A stretch of 38,348 nucleotides of DNA from Candidatus Anaerobiospirillum pullistercoris. Lineage in GTDB: Bacteria > Pseudomonadota > Gammaproteobacteria > Enterobacterales > Succinivibrionaceae. The stretch covers positions 1 through 38,348 of the forward strand of contig DXEV01000142.1 in the NCBI GenBank assembly GCA_019114785.1. The letters are read 5' to 3'. Shown piece by piece: positions 16,072 through 24,300 of this stretch. The notes beneath the pieces are model-generated. The model saw only the letters and a list, made by a program, of their open reading frames with translations. It was not told the origin of the DNA and did no database searches. The position numbers were made by a program, and so were the translations under genes. Each line of letters starts with the position of its first letter. Within the stretch, counting starts at the first letter, position 1.

Positions 16072-16133
16072 ATCTTTCCTTAGGCTCTAGATCTTCTCTT
16101 AGCCTTTGTGAGTTTTAGAACCTAAGGAAAGAT
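16072..16133. repeat. 13-bp perfect inverted repeat, 36-nt loop
   Basis: ATCTTTCCTTAGG (16072-16084) and CCTAAGGAAAGAT (16121-16133) are exact complements. As RNA this would be a very stable stem with a 36-nt loop. It lies about 370-430 bp upstream of glgB. Confidence 0.7.
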
Positions 16134-16453
16134 AAAAGCTAGACTGCTTAGCCGATTTGGTTGGGAGCGTAGCTCAAAACTACTGATCTAAACGCTCAAA
16201 TTAAACGGGGAGGTGACTGTCTCCGTCCCTTTGTCTATTTTTGTGAGATAAAGGGGAAGCTAGTGCAGGAAATATCTTGCACAACACCATGTGGATATAC
16301 AGGTTGAAAAATGACGGTGTTAGCGACCGCTAGCACAGAGTAAACCAGTGCACTCTACATGGCACATGGCATTAAGTGTGAAAATTAGGTCATTTAATAA
16401 GTCACACAGTCCTAACCAGCCCTACGAATTATGCTTGTCGGCAACAAGGCAAG

Positions 16454-16495
16454 ACATGGGATCTTGCGCGATCTCATTAAAAACATGGGAGCTTG
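16454..16495 (+). promoter_or_regulatory. Duplicated ribosome-binding box before glgB
   Basis: ACATGGGATCTTG (16454-16466) and ACATGGGAGCTTG (16483-16495) match at 12 of 13 positions, 29 bp apart. The second copy supplies the GGGAG Shine-Dalgarno of glgB, 7 nt before the ATG. The first would be a decoy or a binding site. GGA-containing motifs suggest possible control by a CsrA-type protein, which regulates glycogen genes in E. coli; this is speculation. Confidence 0.4.
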
Positions 16496-16498
16496 AGA

Positions 16499-18706
16499 AT
16501 GCTTATTGATGAACTAAACAGCGCACGTCTAACCAAGCCTTTTGAGGTCTTGGGCTTACAGCCTAACCCAAATGGCCAAGGTTTCATTTTGCGTGCTTGG
16601 TTACCAGGTGCCAAAGAGTGCCGTGCCTTAAGCCTTAAGAGCAAAAAAGAAATCTGTGTGCTTAACGTCGTCAATCCAGACGGACTGTTTGAGAAAGTGC
16701 TCGAGGACGTAACTGCTCCTTTCCACTACCTCTTTGAAGTCAAGTACGCAGACTCTACCGTCGAAGTGATCGATCCATACCAATTCCGTGATGAGGCTTT
16801 CTATGGCCTTAACACTATGTATGAGACCCCTGAGAACCTCTATAAGACCTTAGGTGCTCAGCTGATCGAAGTCGAGATCGACGGTGTTAAAGTTAAGGGT
16901 ACTAAGTTTGCCGTCTACGCCCCATCTGCTACCTGCGTGAGCGTGATCGGTGACTTCAACTTTTGGGATGGCCGTCGTCATCCTATGGCTCGCTCTCTGC
17001 TCGGCCACTGGGTGCTCTTCGTACCTGGTTTAGGTGCAGGCCAGCGCTATAAGTTTGAAATCAAGGACGTCAACGGTAACCGTCTGCCTCACAAGTCAGA
17101 CCCTGTGGGCTTCTACCACGAGCAATACCCTTCCTTTGCCTCTATCATTTCCGATCAAACCACCTACAAGTGGCATGATGATGATTGGCGTAAGGCACAG
17201 TTAAACGACAAACTCACTCAACCTATGTCAATCTACGAAGTGCATCTGGCTTCGTGGAAGCGTAAGCCTGATGGCTCCAGCTTAGGTTATCGTGAGCTGG
17301 CCAAGGAGCTGGTCGATTACTGTAAGGAAATGGGTTACACCCACATTGAGCTGCTGCCTGTAATGGAGTATCCATTCTCTGGCTCTTGGGGTTATCAACC
17401 AACCGGTTTATTTGCTCCAACCTCTCGCTTTGGCGGCATCGATGACTTCAAGTTCTTCGTGGATACCTGCCACCAGAACAACATTGGTGTGATCTTAGAC
17501 TGGGTTCCTGCTCACTTCCCTACTGACGCCCATGGTCTCGCCCGCTTTGACGGTACTCCAGTGTACGAGTACGAAGACCCACGTCGTGGCTGGCACCCTG
17601 ATTGGAACTCCTTAATTTACGACTTTGGTCGTGACACTGTACGTCACTTCCTCGTGGCTTCGGCTTTAATTTGGCTCGATTACTACCACGTCGATGGTCT
17701 GCGTGTTGATGCTGTGGCTTCCATGCTGTACTGGGATTACTCTCGTAAGGATGGTGAGTGGATTCCAAACGTCAATGGCGGCAACATCAACTACGAGGCA
17801 GTATCCTTCCTCAAGTGGTTCAATGAGACTGTCTACGCTAAGTTCCCTGGCGCTATGACCATCGCCGAAGAGTCCACTGCCTTCACTGGCGTGTCTCGTC
17901 CTACTTACACCGGCGGCTTAGGCTTCGGCTTCAAGTGGAACATGGGCTGGATGCACGACAGCTTAGAGTACATGAAGCAGGATCCTTACTTCCGTAAGTA
18001 TCACCATGGTGAGATGTCGTTCTCTATGATCTATGCCTACAACGAGAACTTCATCCTCTCGATCTCCCACGACGAGGTCACCCATGGCAAGCACTCCATG
18101 CTGTATAAGATGCCAGGTGATGAGTGGCAACAAGCCGCTAACCTGCGTGCTTTCTTAGGCTATCAATATGGTCACCCAGGCAAGGTCTTGAACTTCATGG
18201 GTACTGAGATCGCCCAAGGCAATGAGTGGAACCACGACAGCTCGATTGATTGGTGGTTATTACAGTACGACAAGCACAAGGGCATGCAGACCTTAGTTAA
18301 GGACTTAAACGCCTTCTATCGCAGCAACCCTGCTTTATGGCAAAACGATTACGACCCAGAGGCCTTCCGTTGGCTGGATGTCTCTGATGCCGAGCACTCT
18401 GTCTTTGCCATGTTACGTACCATCCCTAACCACGATGCCAATAGCGACGGCACTCCAAAGGATGAGGTCATGATGATTTCTAACTTCACCCCAGTGCCAT
18501 ATGTCGGCTATCGTTTAGGTGTACCACGTCCTGGCACCTATCAGGTCGTGATGAACACCGATGATAAGAAGTATTGGGGCTCTGGCTATGCTACTGGCCC
18601 AGAGAAGCTCACTGCTACCAATATTTCTTGGCAGGGTCAGTACCACAGTGTGGTCTTAGATCTGCCACCTCTGGCTACTATCTTCGTCAAGCGTGTAGGT
18701 GACTAA
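16499..18706 (+). CDS. glgB: 1,4-alpha-glucan branching enzyme GlgB (GH13_9)
   Basis: Encodes 735 residues from the ATG at 16499; the track's TTG at 16493 overlaps the ribosome-binding region. GlgB makes alpha-1,6 branches in glycogen by transferring a cleaved chain. Two N-terminal CBM48-like regions precede the catalytic barrel. Catalytic residues fall at Asp404 (GLRVDAVASMLYWDYSR), Glu457 (IAEES) and Asp525 (SHDEVTHGK), each one residue from E. coli GlgB (405, 458, 526). Length also agrees (728 in E. coli). It is followed by a terminator, then glgX in the same direction, so the two are neighbours but probably separate transcripts. Glycogen synthase, ADP-glucose pyrophosphorylase and phosphorylase genes are not in the window. 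Confidence 0.97.
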   Translation: MLIDELNSARLTKPFEVLGLQPNPNGQGFILRAWLPGAKECRALSLKSKKEICVLNVVNPDGLFEKVLEDVTAPFHYLFEVKYADSTVEVIDPYQFRDEAFYGLNTMYETPENLYKTLGAQLIEVEIDGVKVKGTKFAVYAPSATCVSVIGDFNFWDGRRHPMARSLLGHWVLFVPGLGAGQRYKFEIKDVNGNRLPHKSDPVGFYHEQYPSFASIISDQTTYKWHDDDWRKAQLNDKLTQPMSIYEVHLASWKRKPDGSSLGYRELAKELVDYCKEMGYTHIELLPVMEYPFSGSWGYQPTGLFAPTSRFGGIDDFKFFVDTCHQNNIGVILDWVPAHFPTDAHGLARFDGTPVYEYEDPRRGWHPDWNSLIYDFGRDTVRHFLVASALIWLDYYHVDGLRVDAVASMLYWDYSRKDGEWIPNVNGGNINYEAVSFLKWFNETVYAKFPGAMTIAEESTAFTGVSRPTYTGGLGFGFKWNMGWMHDSLEYMKQDPYFRKYHHGEMSFSMIYAYNENFILSISHDEVTHGKHSMLYKMPGDEWQQAANLRAFLGYQYGHPGKVLNFMGTEIAQGNEWNHDSSIDWWLLQYDKHKGMQTLVKDLNAFYRSNPALWQNDYDPEAFRWLDVSDAEHSVFAMLRTIPNHDANSDGTPKDEVMMISNFTPVPYVGYRLGVPRPGTYQVVMNTDDKKYWGSGYATGPEKLTATNISWQGQYHSVVLDLPPLATIFVKRVGD

Positions 18707-18716
18707 GACCTAACTT

Positions 18717-18772
18717 AGAGCATGCACTCTCAGGTCAGACTTAAGTCTGGCCTTGATACGGCGACATGCTCT
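18717..18772 (+). other. Structured 3' region of the glgB transcript
   Basis: AGAGCATG (18717-18724) pairs with CATGCTCT (18765-18772) and encloses the palindrome CAGACTTAAGTCTG. It lies just after the glgB stop and before its terminator. It may protect the transcript end. Confidence 0.4.
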
Positions 18773-18800
18773 CTAGATTTGTATTTCTGTAACTATTTTT

Positions 18801-18846
18801 GGGCTCGTTCCTTGCTGCAAAAACGTGGAGGACGAGCCCTTTTTGT
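18801..18846 (+). terminator. Terminator between glgB and glgX
   Basis: GGGCTCGT pairs with ACGAGCCC (18801-18808 / 18832-18839), then TTTTTG. This is a strong GC stem with a T-run. Confidence 0.85.
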
Positions 18847-18944
18847 TTTCGTTTGCATAGGACGCTTTTTGCTCAACTCGCCTCTAAATTTGAGCGAAGC
18901 GCTTAAGATGCTAATGCCATGCGCAGGCATAAGGACGGTGCATA

Positions 18945-21137
18945 ATGTTAGAGCTTGTTTCTGAAGATCGGCCTCGGTTGGTTGGTTTGGGTGCAACTGT
19001 CTTTCCCGATGGCGTGTTTTTTAGTATCTGGGCCCCTGATGCTCAAGAAATGTGGGTACACCTGTACACCTTAAAAGAGGTCAAGCTCGGAGCTTTTGCC
19101 CTTAATAAGAAAAAAGGTGGTGTCTGGTACGGCTTTATCAAAGGTCTCAGTGCTGGTGATTGCTATGCTCTTGAGGCTAAAGGTGAGTATGCCCCTGAAA
19201 AAGGATTTTTCTTTCAAGAAGGCCGTTTCCTCGTCGATCCGTATGCCAAAGCTTTAAACAAGCCTTTTGTGTACAACGAAGATCTGTACAAAAATCACAG
19301 CGAGGAATTTATCCCTAAGGCCATTATCCAAGGCCCAAGCGACTTCAATTGGGAAGGCACAACTAAGATCTTCCGTGATCGCGCTGATGTGATCATCTAC
19401 GAAGCGCATGTGCGTGGTATGACCAAGCTCAAAGAAGACGTTCCTCCAGCTCTACGTGGTACCTATCTGGGCATGTGTCACCCGAGTGTTATTGAGCACC
19501 TCAAATATCTCGGCATTACCACCGTCCAGCTGCTGCCAGTTGCTGCTTCGATGTCAGAGCCTTTCCTTGTAGAGCGCCATCTACGTAATTACTGGGGCTA
19601 TAACCCTGTGTGCTTTATGGCACCAAATCCTGATTACGCCACAGATCCAGCCAAAGCAGTGGATGAGTTTAAAACCATGGTTAAAACTTTCCACCAAAAT
19701 GGTATTGCCGTGATCTTAGACGTGGTCTACAACCACACCGCCGAAGCAGGTTTAGAAGGCCCAATCTTAAGCTATCGCGGTCTGGATGCCCGCTCCTATT
19801 ACGCAGTAGAGCGTAAAGCTGATGGCTCACCTGATTATCTGCGCTACATCAATGCCACTGGCTGTGGTAATTCCTTCAACGCTGATTCCTTGATCTCCAT
19901 GCGTCTAATCATGGATAGCTTGAAGTACTGGTTAAGTGAGATGCAAGTCGACGGCTTCCGCTTTGATTTGGCGGTTACCGTCTGCCGTGAGAGCCATGGC
20001 AAAGACATGTTCCATGCCTTTGACCGCAATAGCGGCTTCTTCAAAGCTTGCTTCGCTAACGAATTGACACAAAAAGCCCTGATGATTGCTGAGCCTTGGG
20101 ACATAGGCGTTAATGGCTATCAAGTCGGTAAATTCCCACGCGGCTGGTCAGAGCAAAACGACAAATTCCGTGACTGCGTGCGTCGCTTCTGGCGTGGTGA
20201 TAAGGGCATGTTAGGCGAGCTTGCCACCCGTCTGCTAGGCTCACGTGATGTCTTCCAAAAAGGCGATCGCTCCATCAATGCCTCGGTCAATTACATCACC
20301 TATCACGATGGCTTTACCTTAGAGGATCTGGTGTCCTACGAGCGCAAGCACAATGAGCTCAACCTCGATAACAATAACGATGGCACCACAGAAAACTTCT
20401 CCAGCAATAGCGGTGTCGAAGGTCAAACCAAGGATCATGAGATCAGCAAAAAGCGCATGCAAATGAAGCGCAATCTCATGGGCACCTTAATCATTGCCCA
20501 AGGTATTCCGCACATCTTAGGTGGTGATGAGCTGTCCCGTACCCAGCTGGGCAATAATAACGCCTACTGTCAGGATAACGACTTAAGCTACTACCACTGG
20601 AATATCTCACAAGAGCAGCGCTACTTCCTTGAGTACACCAAAAAGCTGATCTCACTATTACAGTCGAGCCGTGTGCTGCGCGAGATCAACCTCTTTGATG
20701 ACTACTTCTACAAGTTTGAGGACGATTACATTGCTCGCTGGCGTAAGTGCAATGGTACGCTGATGCAAGATCAGGATTGGAACAGCGGCCAATATAACCA
20801 CTTCTTGCTGTACATTGGTGATCGTAACTTTAAAGGTGAGCGCTGGTGCGTCATGATCAACAATGAGGATCGTGACCTCATGTTCCGTATGCCAAGTATC
20901 TTCCATAATCGTTTCTGGCATGCGGTGTTAGACAGCTCCGAAGAAGACGGCACACCACGCCGTTTCTCCAATGAAGCTGGTTTGGAGAGCATGTGTGCCG
21001 CGCACTCCATGAAGATCTTGCGTATGGACATTGTGGGCGGTGTCAGCGAGCTGACGAGCGAAAAGAATATGGACAAGTTAGCCCACTCCCACATTCTCAC
21101 CCGATACACGCAAAGCACTCACGGCTACGACCTCTAA
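18945..21137 (+). CDS. glgX: Glycogen debranching enzyme GlgX (GH13_11)
   Basis: Encodes 730 residues. GlgX hydrolyses alpha-1,6 links of phosphorylase-trimmed glycogen. AAGGA lies about 9 nt before the ATG. An N-terminal CBM48-like domain (about 12-120) is followed by the GH13 barrel, with the conserved regions VILDVVYNHTAEAG, GFRFDLA (Asp341, nucleophile), IAEPWDIG (Glu383, acid) and YHDGFTLEDLVSYERKHN (Asp455). The NFSSNSGVEG segment is typical of GlgX and isoamylase. The ORF ends 35 residues after the last core motif region in a hydrophilic tail. It pairs functionally with glgB in glycogen metabolism. Confidence 0.95.
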   Translation: MLELVSEDRPRLVGLGATVFPDGVFFSIWAPDAQEMWVHLYTLKEVKLGAFALNKKKGGVWYGFIKGLSAGDCYALEAKGEYAPEKGFFFQEGRFLVDPYAKALNKPFVYNEDLYKNHSEEFIPKAIIQGPSDFNWEGTTKIFRDRADVIIYEAHVRGMTKLKEDVPPALRGTYLGMCHPSVIEHLKYLGITTVQLLPVAASMSEPFLVERHLRNYWGYNPVCFMAPNPDYATDPAKAVDEFKTMVKTFHQNGIAVILDVVYNHTAEAGLEGPILSYRGLDARSYYAVERKADGSPDYLRYINATGCGNSFNADSLISMRLIMDSLKYWLSEMQVDGFRFDLAVTVCRESHGKDMFHAFDRNSGFFKACFANELTQKALMIAEPWDIGVNGYQVGKFPRGWSEQNDKFRDCVRRFWRGDKGMLGELATRLLGSRDVFQKGDRSINASVNYITYHDGFTLEDLVSYERKHNELNLDNNNDGTTENFSSNSGVEGQTKDHEISKKRMQMKRNLMGTLIIAQGIPHILGGDELSRTQLGNNNAYCQDNDLSYYHWNISQEQRYFLEYTKKLISLLQSSRVLREINLFDDYFYKFEDDYIARWRKCNGTLMQDQDWNSGQYNHFLLYIGDRNFKGERWCVMINNEDRDLMFRMPSIFHNRFWHAVLDSSEEDGTPRRFSNEAGLESMCAAHSMKILRMDIVGGVSELTSEKNMDKLAHSHILTRYTQSTHGYDL

Positions 21138-21184
21138 GCCATTGCGCCACCGCGCAGCTGCTCTACTGTGCAGCCGCGCAGCCA

Positions 21185-21201
21185 CAGCGGCATCGCCGCT
21201 G
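21185..21201. repeat. REP-like palindrome
   Basis: CAGCGGC-ATC-GCCGCTG is a perfect 7-bp inverted repeat in GC-rich spacer DNA after glgX. It resembles the palindrome at 652-667. Confidence 0.45.
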
Positions 21202-21224
21202 GCTCTGTAGAAAGTTCACATATC

Positions 21225-21271
21225 CCCGCGCATTGCGTCGCTGTATAATGCAGCGGCCGCGCGGGTTTTTT
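21225..21271 (+). terminator. glgX terminator with TATAAT in its loop
   Basis: CCCGCGC (21225-21231) pairs with GCGCGGG (21259-21265) and the inner CGCTG with CAGCG (21239-21243 / 21251-21255), followed by six T. The 7-nt loop is TATAATG, a perfect -10 hexamer. A matching -35 at normal spacing is not visible, so use as the hrpA promoter is uncertain. Confidence 0.75.
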
Positions 21272-21301
21272 GTTTTCTTTTTCTTTCAGGAGATTTTTCC
21301 T

Positions 21302-24300
21302 ATGGCTACGTTTTCTTCTTTTGCTGACCTCAAGGATCTGCGTCAATCACTGCGCCAACAAGAGGCCGAGCAGGCTCAAGCTAAGGCCGATGCCATCATT
21401 GTGGATGATGAGCAGGCTAAGACCAACCCACTCAAGCAAAAGGCTGCACGTTTAGCTGCTTTTACCAATCAAGCTTTAGAGCAAGAAAAGGAGCGCGAAC
21501 AACGTAACGCCGCTGCCGATGCTGCTGGCAATCCAGCTCGTGGTCACAACGCTGCCAGCCAAGAAAAGCAAGCGCCACCCCGAGGGCGCGAACGCTCTGG
21601 GCGCGATCGTGAGCACATGCGTAACCAGCATTCCCAAGGCAATCGTGGCCCTCGTATGGCACAAAACGCCGAGCAAAGCCCTAAAGAGCGTCGTGCGCAG
21701 CAAGAGCGTGCAGGCGAGCGCTTAGATCGTGCTCTGCAGCGTCTGCAACGCCACAGCAACTCTACTTCAGAGGCGAAAAAGGGCTCACCATCGGAACGCC
21801 AAGGTCAGCAGACTCAGCCAAAGCCAAAGCAACAGCCAAAGCAAGCACAGCGCGCCTCTCGTGCGACCGCCAAAGGCCAAAAGCAACGTCAGGGCTCAAG
21901 CCGTCCGGTTTTAGTGGGTAAGTTCTTTGATGTAGAGGCCTTAAAGGCAGTGCGCGCAGTGCAGGATGAGGTGCGCTATCAAGATCGTCGTCTGCTTTAC
22001 CGTGCTCTAGAGGAGTTAGATCAGCTGATCTCCAAGCAGGTCGAAAGCCTGATGCGTGAAGCACAAAAGCCTGCTGGTACTAACGAATCCAAGACCTCGG
22101 CCACTACAGCGCCCGCCCCTGCTGCTACACCTGCAGATGCTGCTGCTACAGCAGCTACTGCAGAGCCAGCAACCGCTAAAGCCCCAAGTGCCCAAGAGCT
22201 TTTACCTCTGGCCTTAGAGGCTGTAGAGGTGGTTGCCAAGCGTGAGCAGCTAAAACAACAAGCCGCTGACGCCGCCGCCGCTTACAAGCTGCGCTGTGAA
22301 AATCTGCCAAAGCTGGAATATCCTGAGCAACTGCCTGTTAGCCAGCGTAAAGATGAGATCGTCAAGGCCATTTCTGAGCATCAGGTGGTGATCATTGCCG
22401 GTGAAACTGGCTCTGGTAAGACTACTCAGATTCCAAAGATGTGCCTCGAGGCTGGTTTAGGTCGTAAAGGCCTGATTGGTCACACCCAGCCACGTCGTAT
22501 TGCCGCTCGTGCTGTAGCTGCCCGTATTGCAAAGGAAATGCACGAGGAGTTAGGTCACAGCGTCGCCTATAAGGTGCGTTTTACTGACATCAGCTCAGAT
22601 CAGGCCTACATCAAGCTCATGACCGACGGTATCTTACTCTCGGAGCTCTCTGGTGATCGCTTGCTGCTGAATTACGATGTCATCATTATCGATGAGGCTC
22701 ACGAGCGCTCGCTCAATATCGACTTCTTATTGGGCTACTTAAAGGGCTTACTTTCCAAGCGTCCTGAGCTGAAGCTGATCATTACCTCGGCTACCATTGA
22801 TGTGGAGCGCTTTGCCCAGCACTTTAATAATGCTCCTATTATTGAAGTTTCGGGTCGTACCTATCCAGTGGAAGTGGTGTACATGCCACTGATGGAAGAC
22901 GGTAAAGGCGTCTATGTCGAAGGACATGATGGTAAGGGTCACTATGAGACCTTAAAGGGCAAACGCATCTCTGATCCAGTTGAGCATGAGAGCGCTAAAG
23001 AGCGCGCTGCCGATCCTGAGCTGAACGAAGGCCCAGGTGCATGGCGCGACTATCAACAAGGCCCTGCTGGCTCACTGTCTAGTTTACGTGCTGCCTCTGC
23101 CCCGCATGCTCCTGCAGCTGTCAGCGCCGCTAAGAGCAGCAAAAAGGCAGTAGCCGATGATGATCGCGATCTTGCTGACGTCATGGACTTACGCCAAGGC
23201 ATTTTGCAGGCTTTTGAGTACTTACAAGCACGTGGCCGTGGTGACACTCTGGTGTTCTTACCAGGTGAGCGCGACATCTTAGAAATTGCTCAATTCCTGC
23301 GTAAGGCTCATTTGCGTGATACGGAGATCATTCCGCTCTATGCCCGTTTGGCTACAGCCGAGCAAAACAAGATCTTCACTAGCCATACCGGTGTGCGCAT
23401 CGTGCTGGCCACTAACGTGGCAGAAACCTCGCTGACCGTGCCAGGTATTCGCTATGTGATTGATCCTGGTCTGGCCCGTATCTCACGTTATAGCGCTCGT
23501 ACTAAAGTGCAGCGTTTACCAATTGAGCCAATCTCACAGGCCAGTGCCAACCAGCGTAAAGGCCGTTGCGGTCGTGTCAGTAATGGTATCTGTGTGCGTC
23601 TGTACTCTAAGGAGGATTTTACTAATCGTCCAGAGTTCACCGATCCAGAGATCCTGCGTACTAACCTCGCCTCGGTATTACTGCAAATGGCCTCACTGCG
23701 TTTAGGTCGGATCGAAAACTTTCCATTTATCGATGCTCCGTCTCCACGCCAGATCAGTGACGGTTTACGTCTGCTGCACGAACTGGGAGCCACCACTGAG
23801 CGTGCTGAGATCATCAGTGTAGGTGGTGAAGCTGTGTCGCAGTCACGTGATCGCGCCGATCGCGCTGAGCACGGTGACAACTTGCAGCTGACTCCAATAG
23901 GCCGCATGCTCTCTCGTCTGCCTTGTGATCCACGCTTGGGCCGCATGATCATTGAAGCTGACAAGTACCACTCCTTAAGCGAGGTGCTGGTCATTGTGTC
24001 CTTACTGGCGGTCATGGATCCACGTGAGTATCCTTTAGACAAAAAGGAAGCTGCTACCCAAAGCCATGCCCGTTTTAACGATGAGAAGTCAGACTTTTGC
24101 TCAATCTTAAAGCTCTATGACTACATCAAAGAGCTGCAAAGCACACTGTCTAATTCCGCTATGCGTCGCCGATTAAAGCAAGAGTTCTTATCGTTCTTAC
24201 GCGTGCGTGAATGGCTGGATGTGCACCGCCAATTACGTGTCAGTGCGCAGACCATGGGCTTAAAGTGCAACGAGGAGCCATCGGACTATGAGAGTATCCA

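Larger units (their letters stand above)
15457..16498. other. Gene-free 1-kb region rich in inverted repeats
   Basis: No ORF with a ribosome-binding site is seen. Hairpins stand out: CTTTAGGGCTA/TAGCCCTAAAG (15550-15577, 11 bp perfect and extendable); TGTAGCC/GGCTACA (15980-16003); a 13-bp perfect inverted repeat (16072-16133); and ACGGGGA/TCTCCGT (about 16205-16226) followed by a T-rich stretch. An unannotated small RNA or the decayed remains of an element would fit. No match to 6S, tmRNA or RNase P RNA was recognised. Confidence 0.6.

Noticed and set aside
15457-16498. 6S, tmRNA or RNase P RNA gene
   Set aside because: None of the conserved core sequences of these RNAs could be recognised.
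20993-21301. N-terminal 103 residues of the 1827-aa ORF
   Set aside because: Lies inside glgX and across its terminator; the ATG at 21302 has a proper ribosome-binding site.
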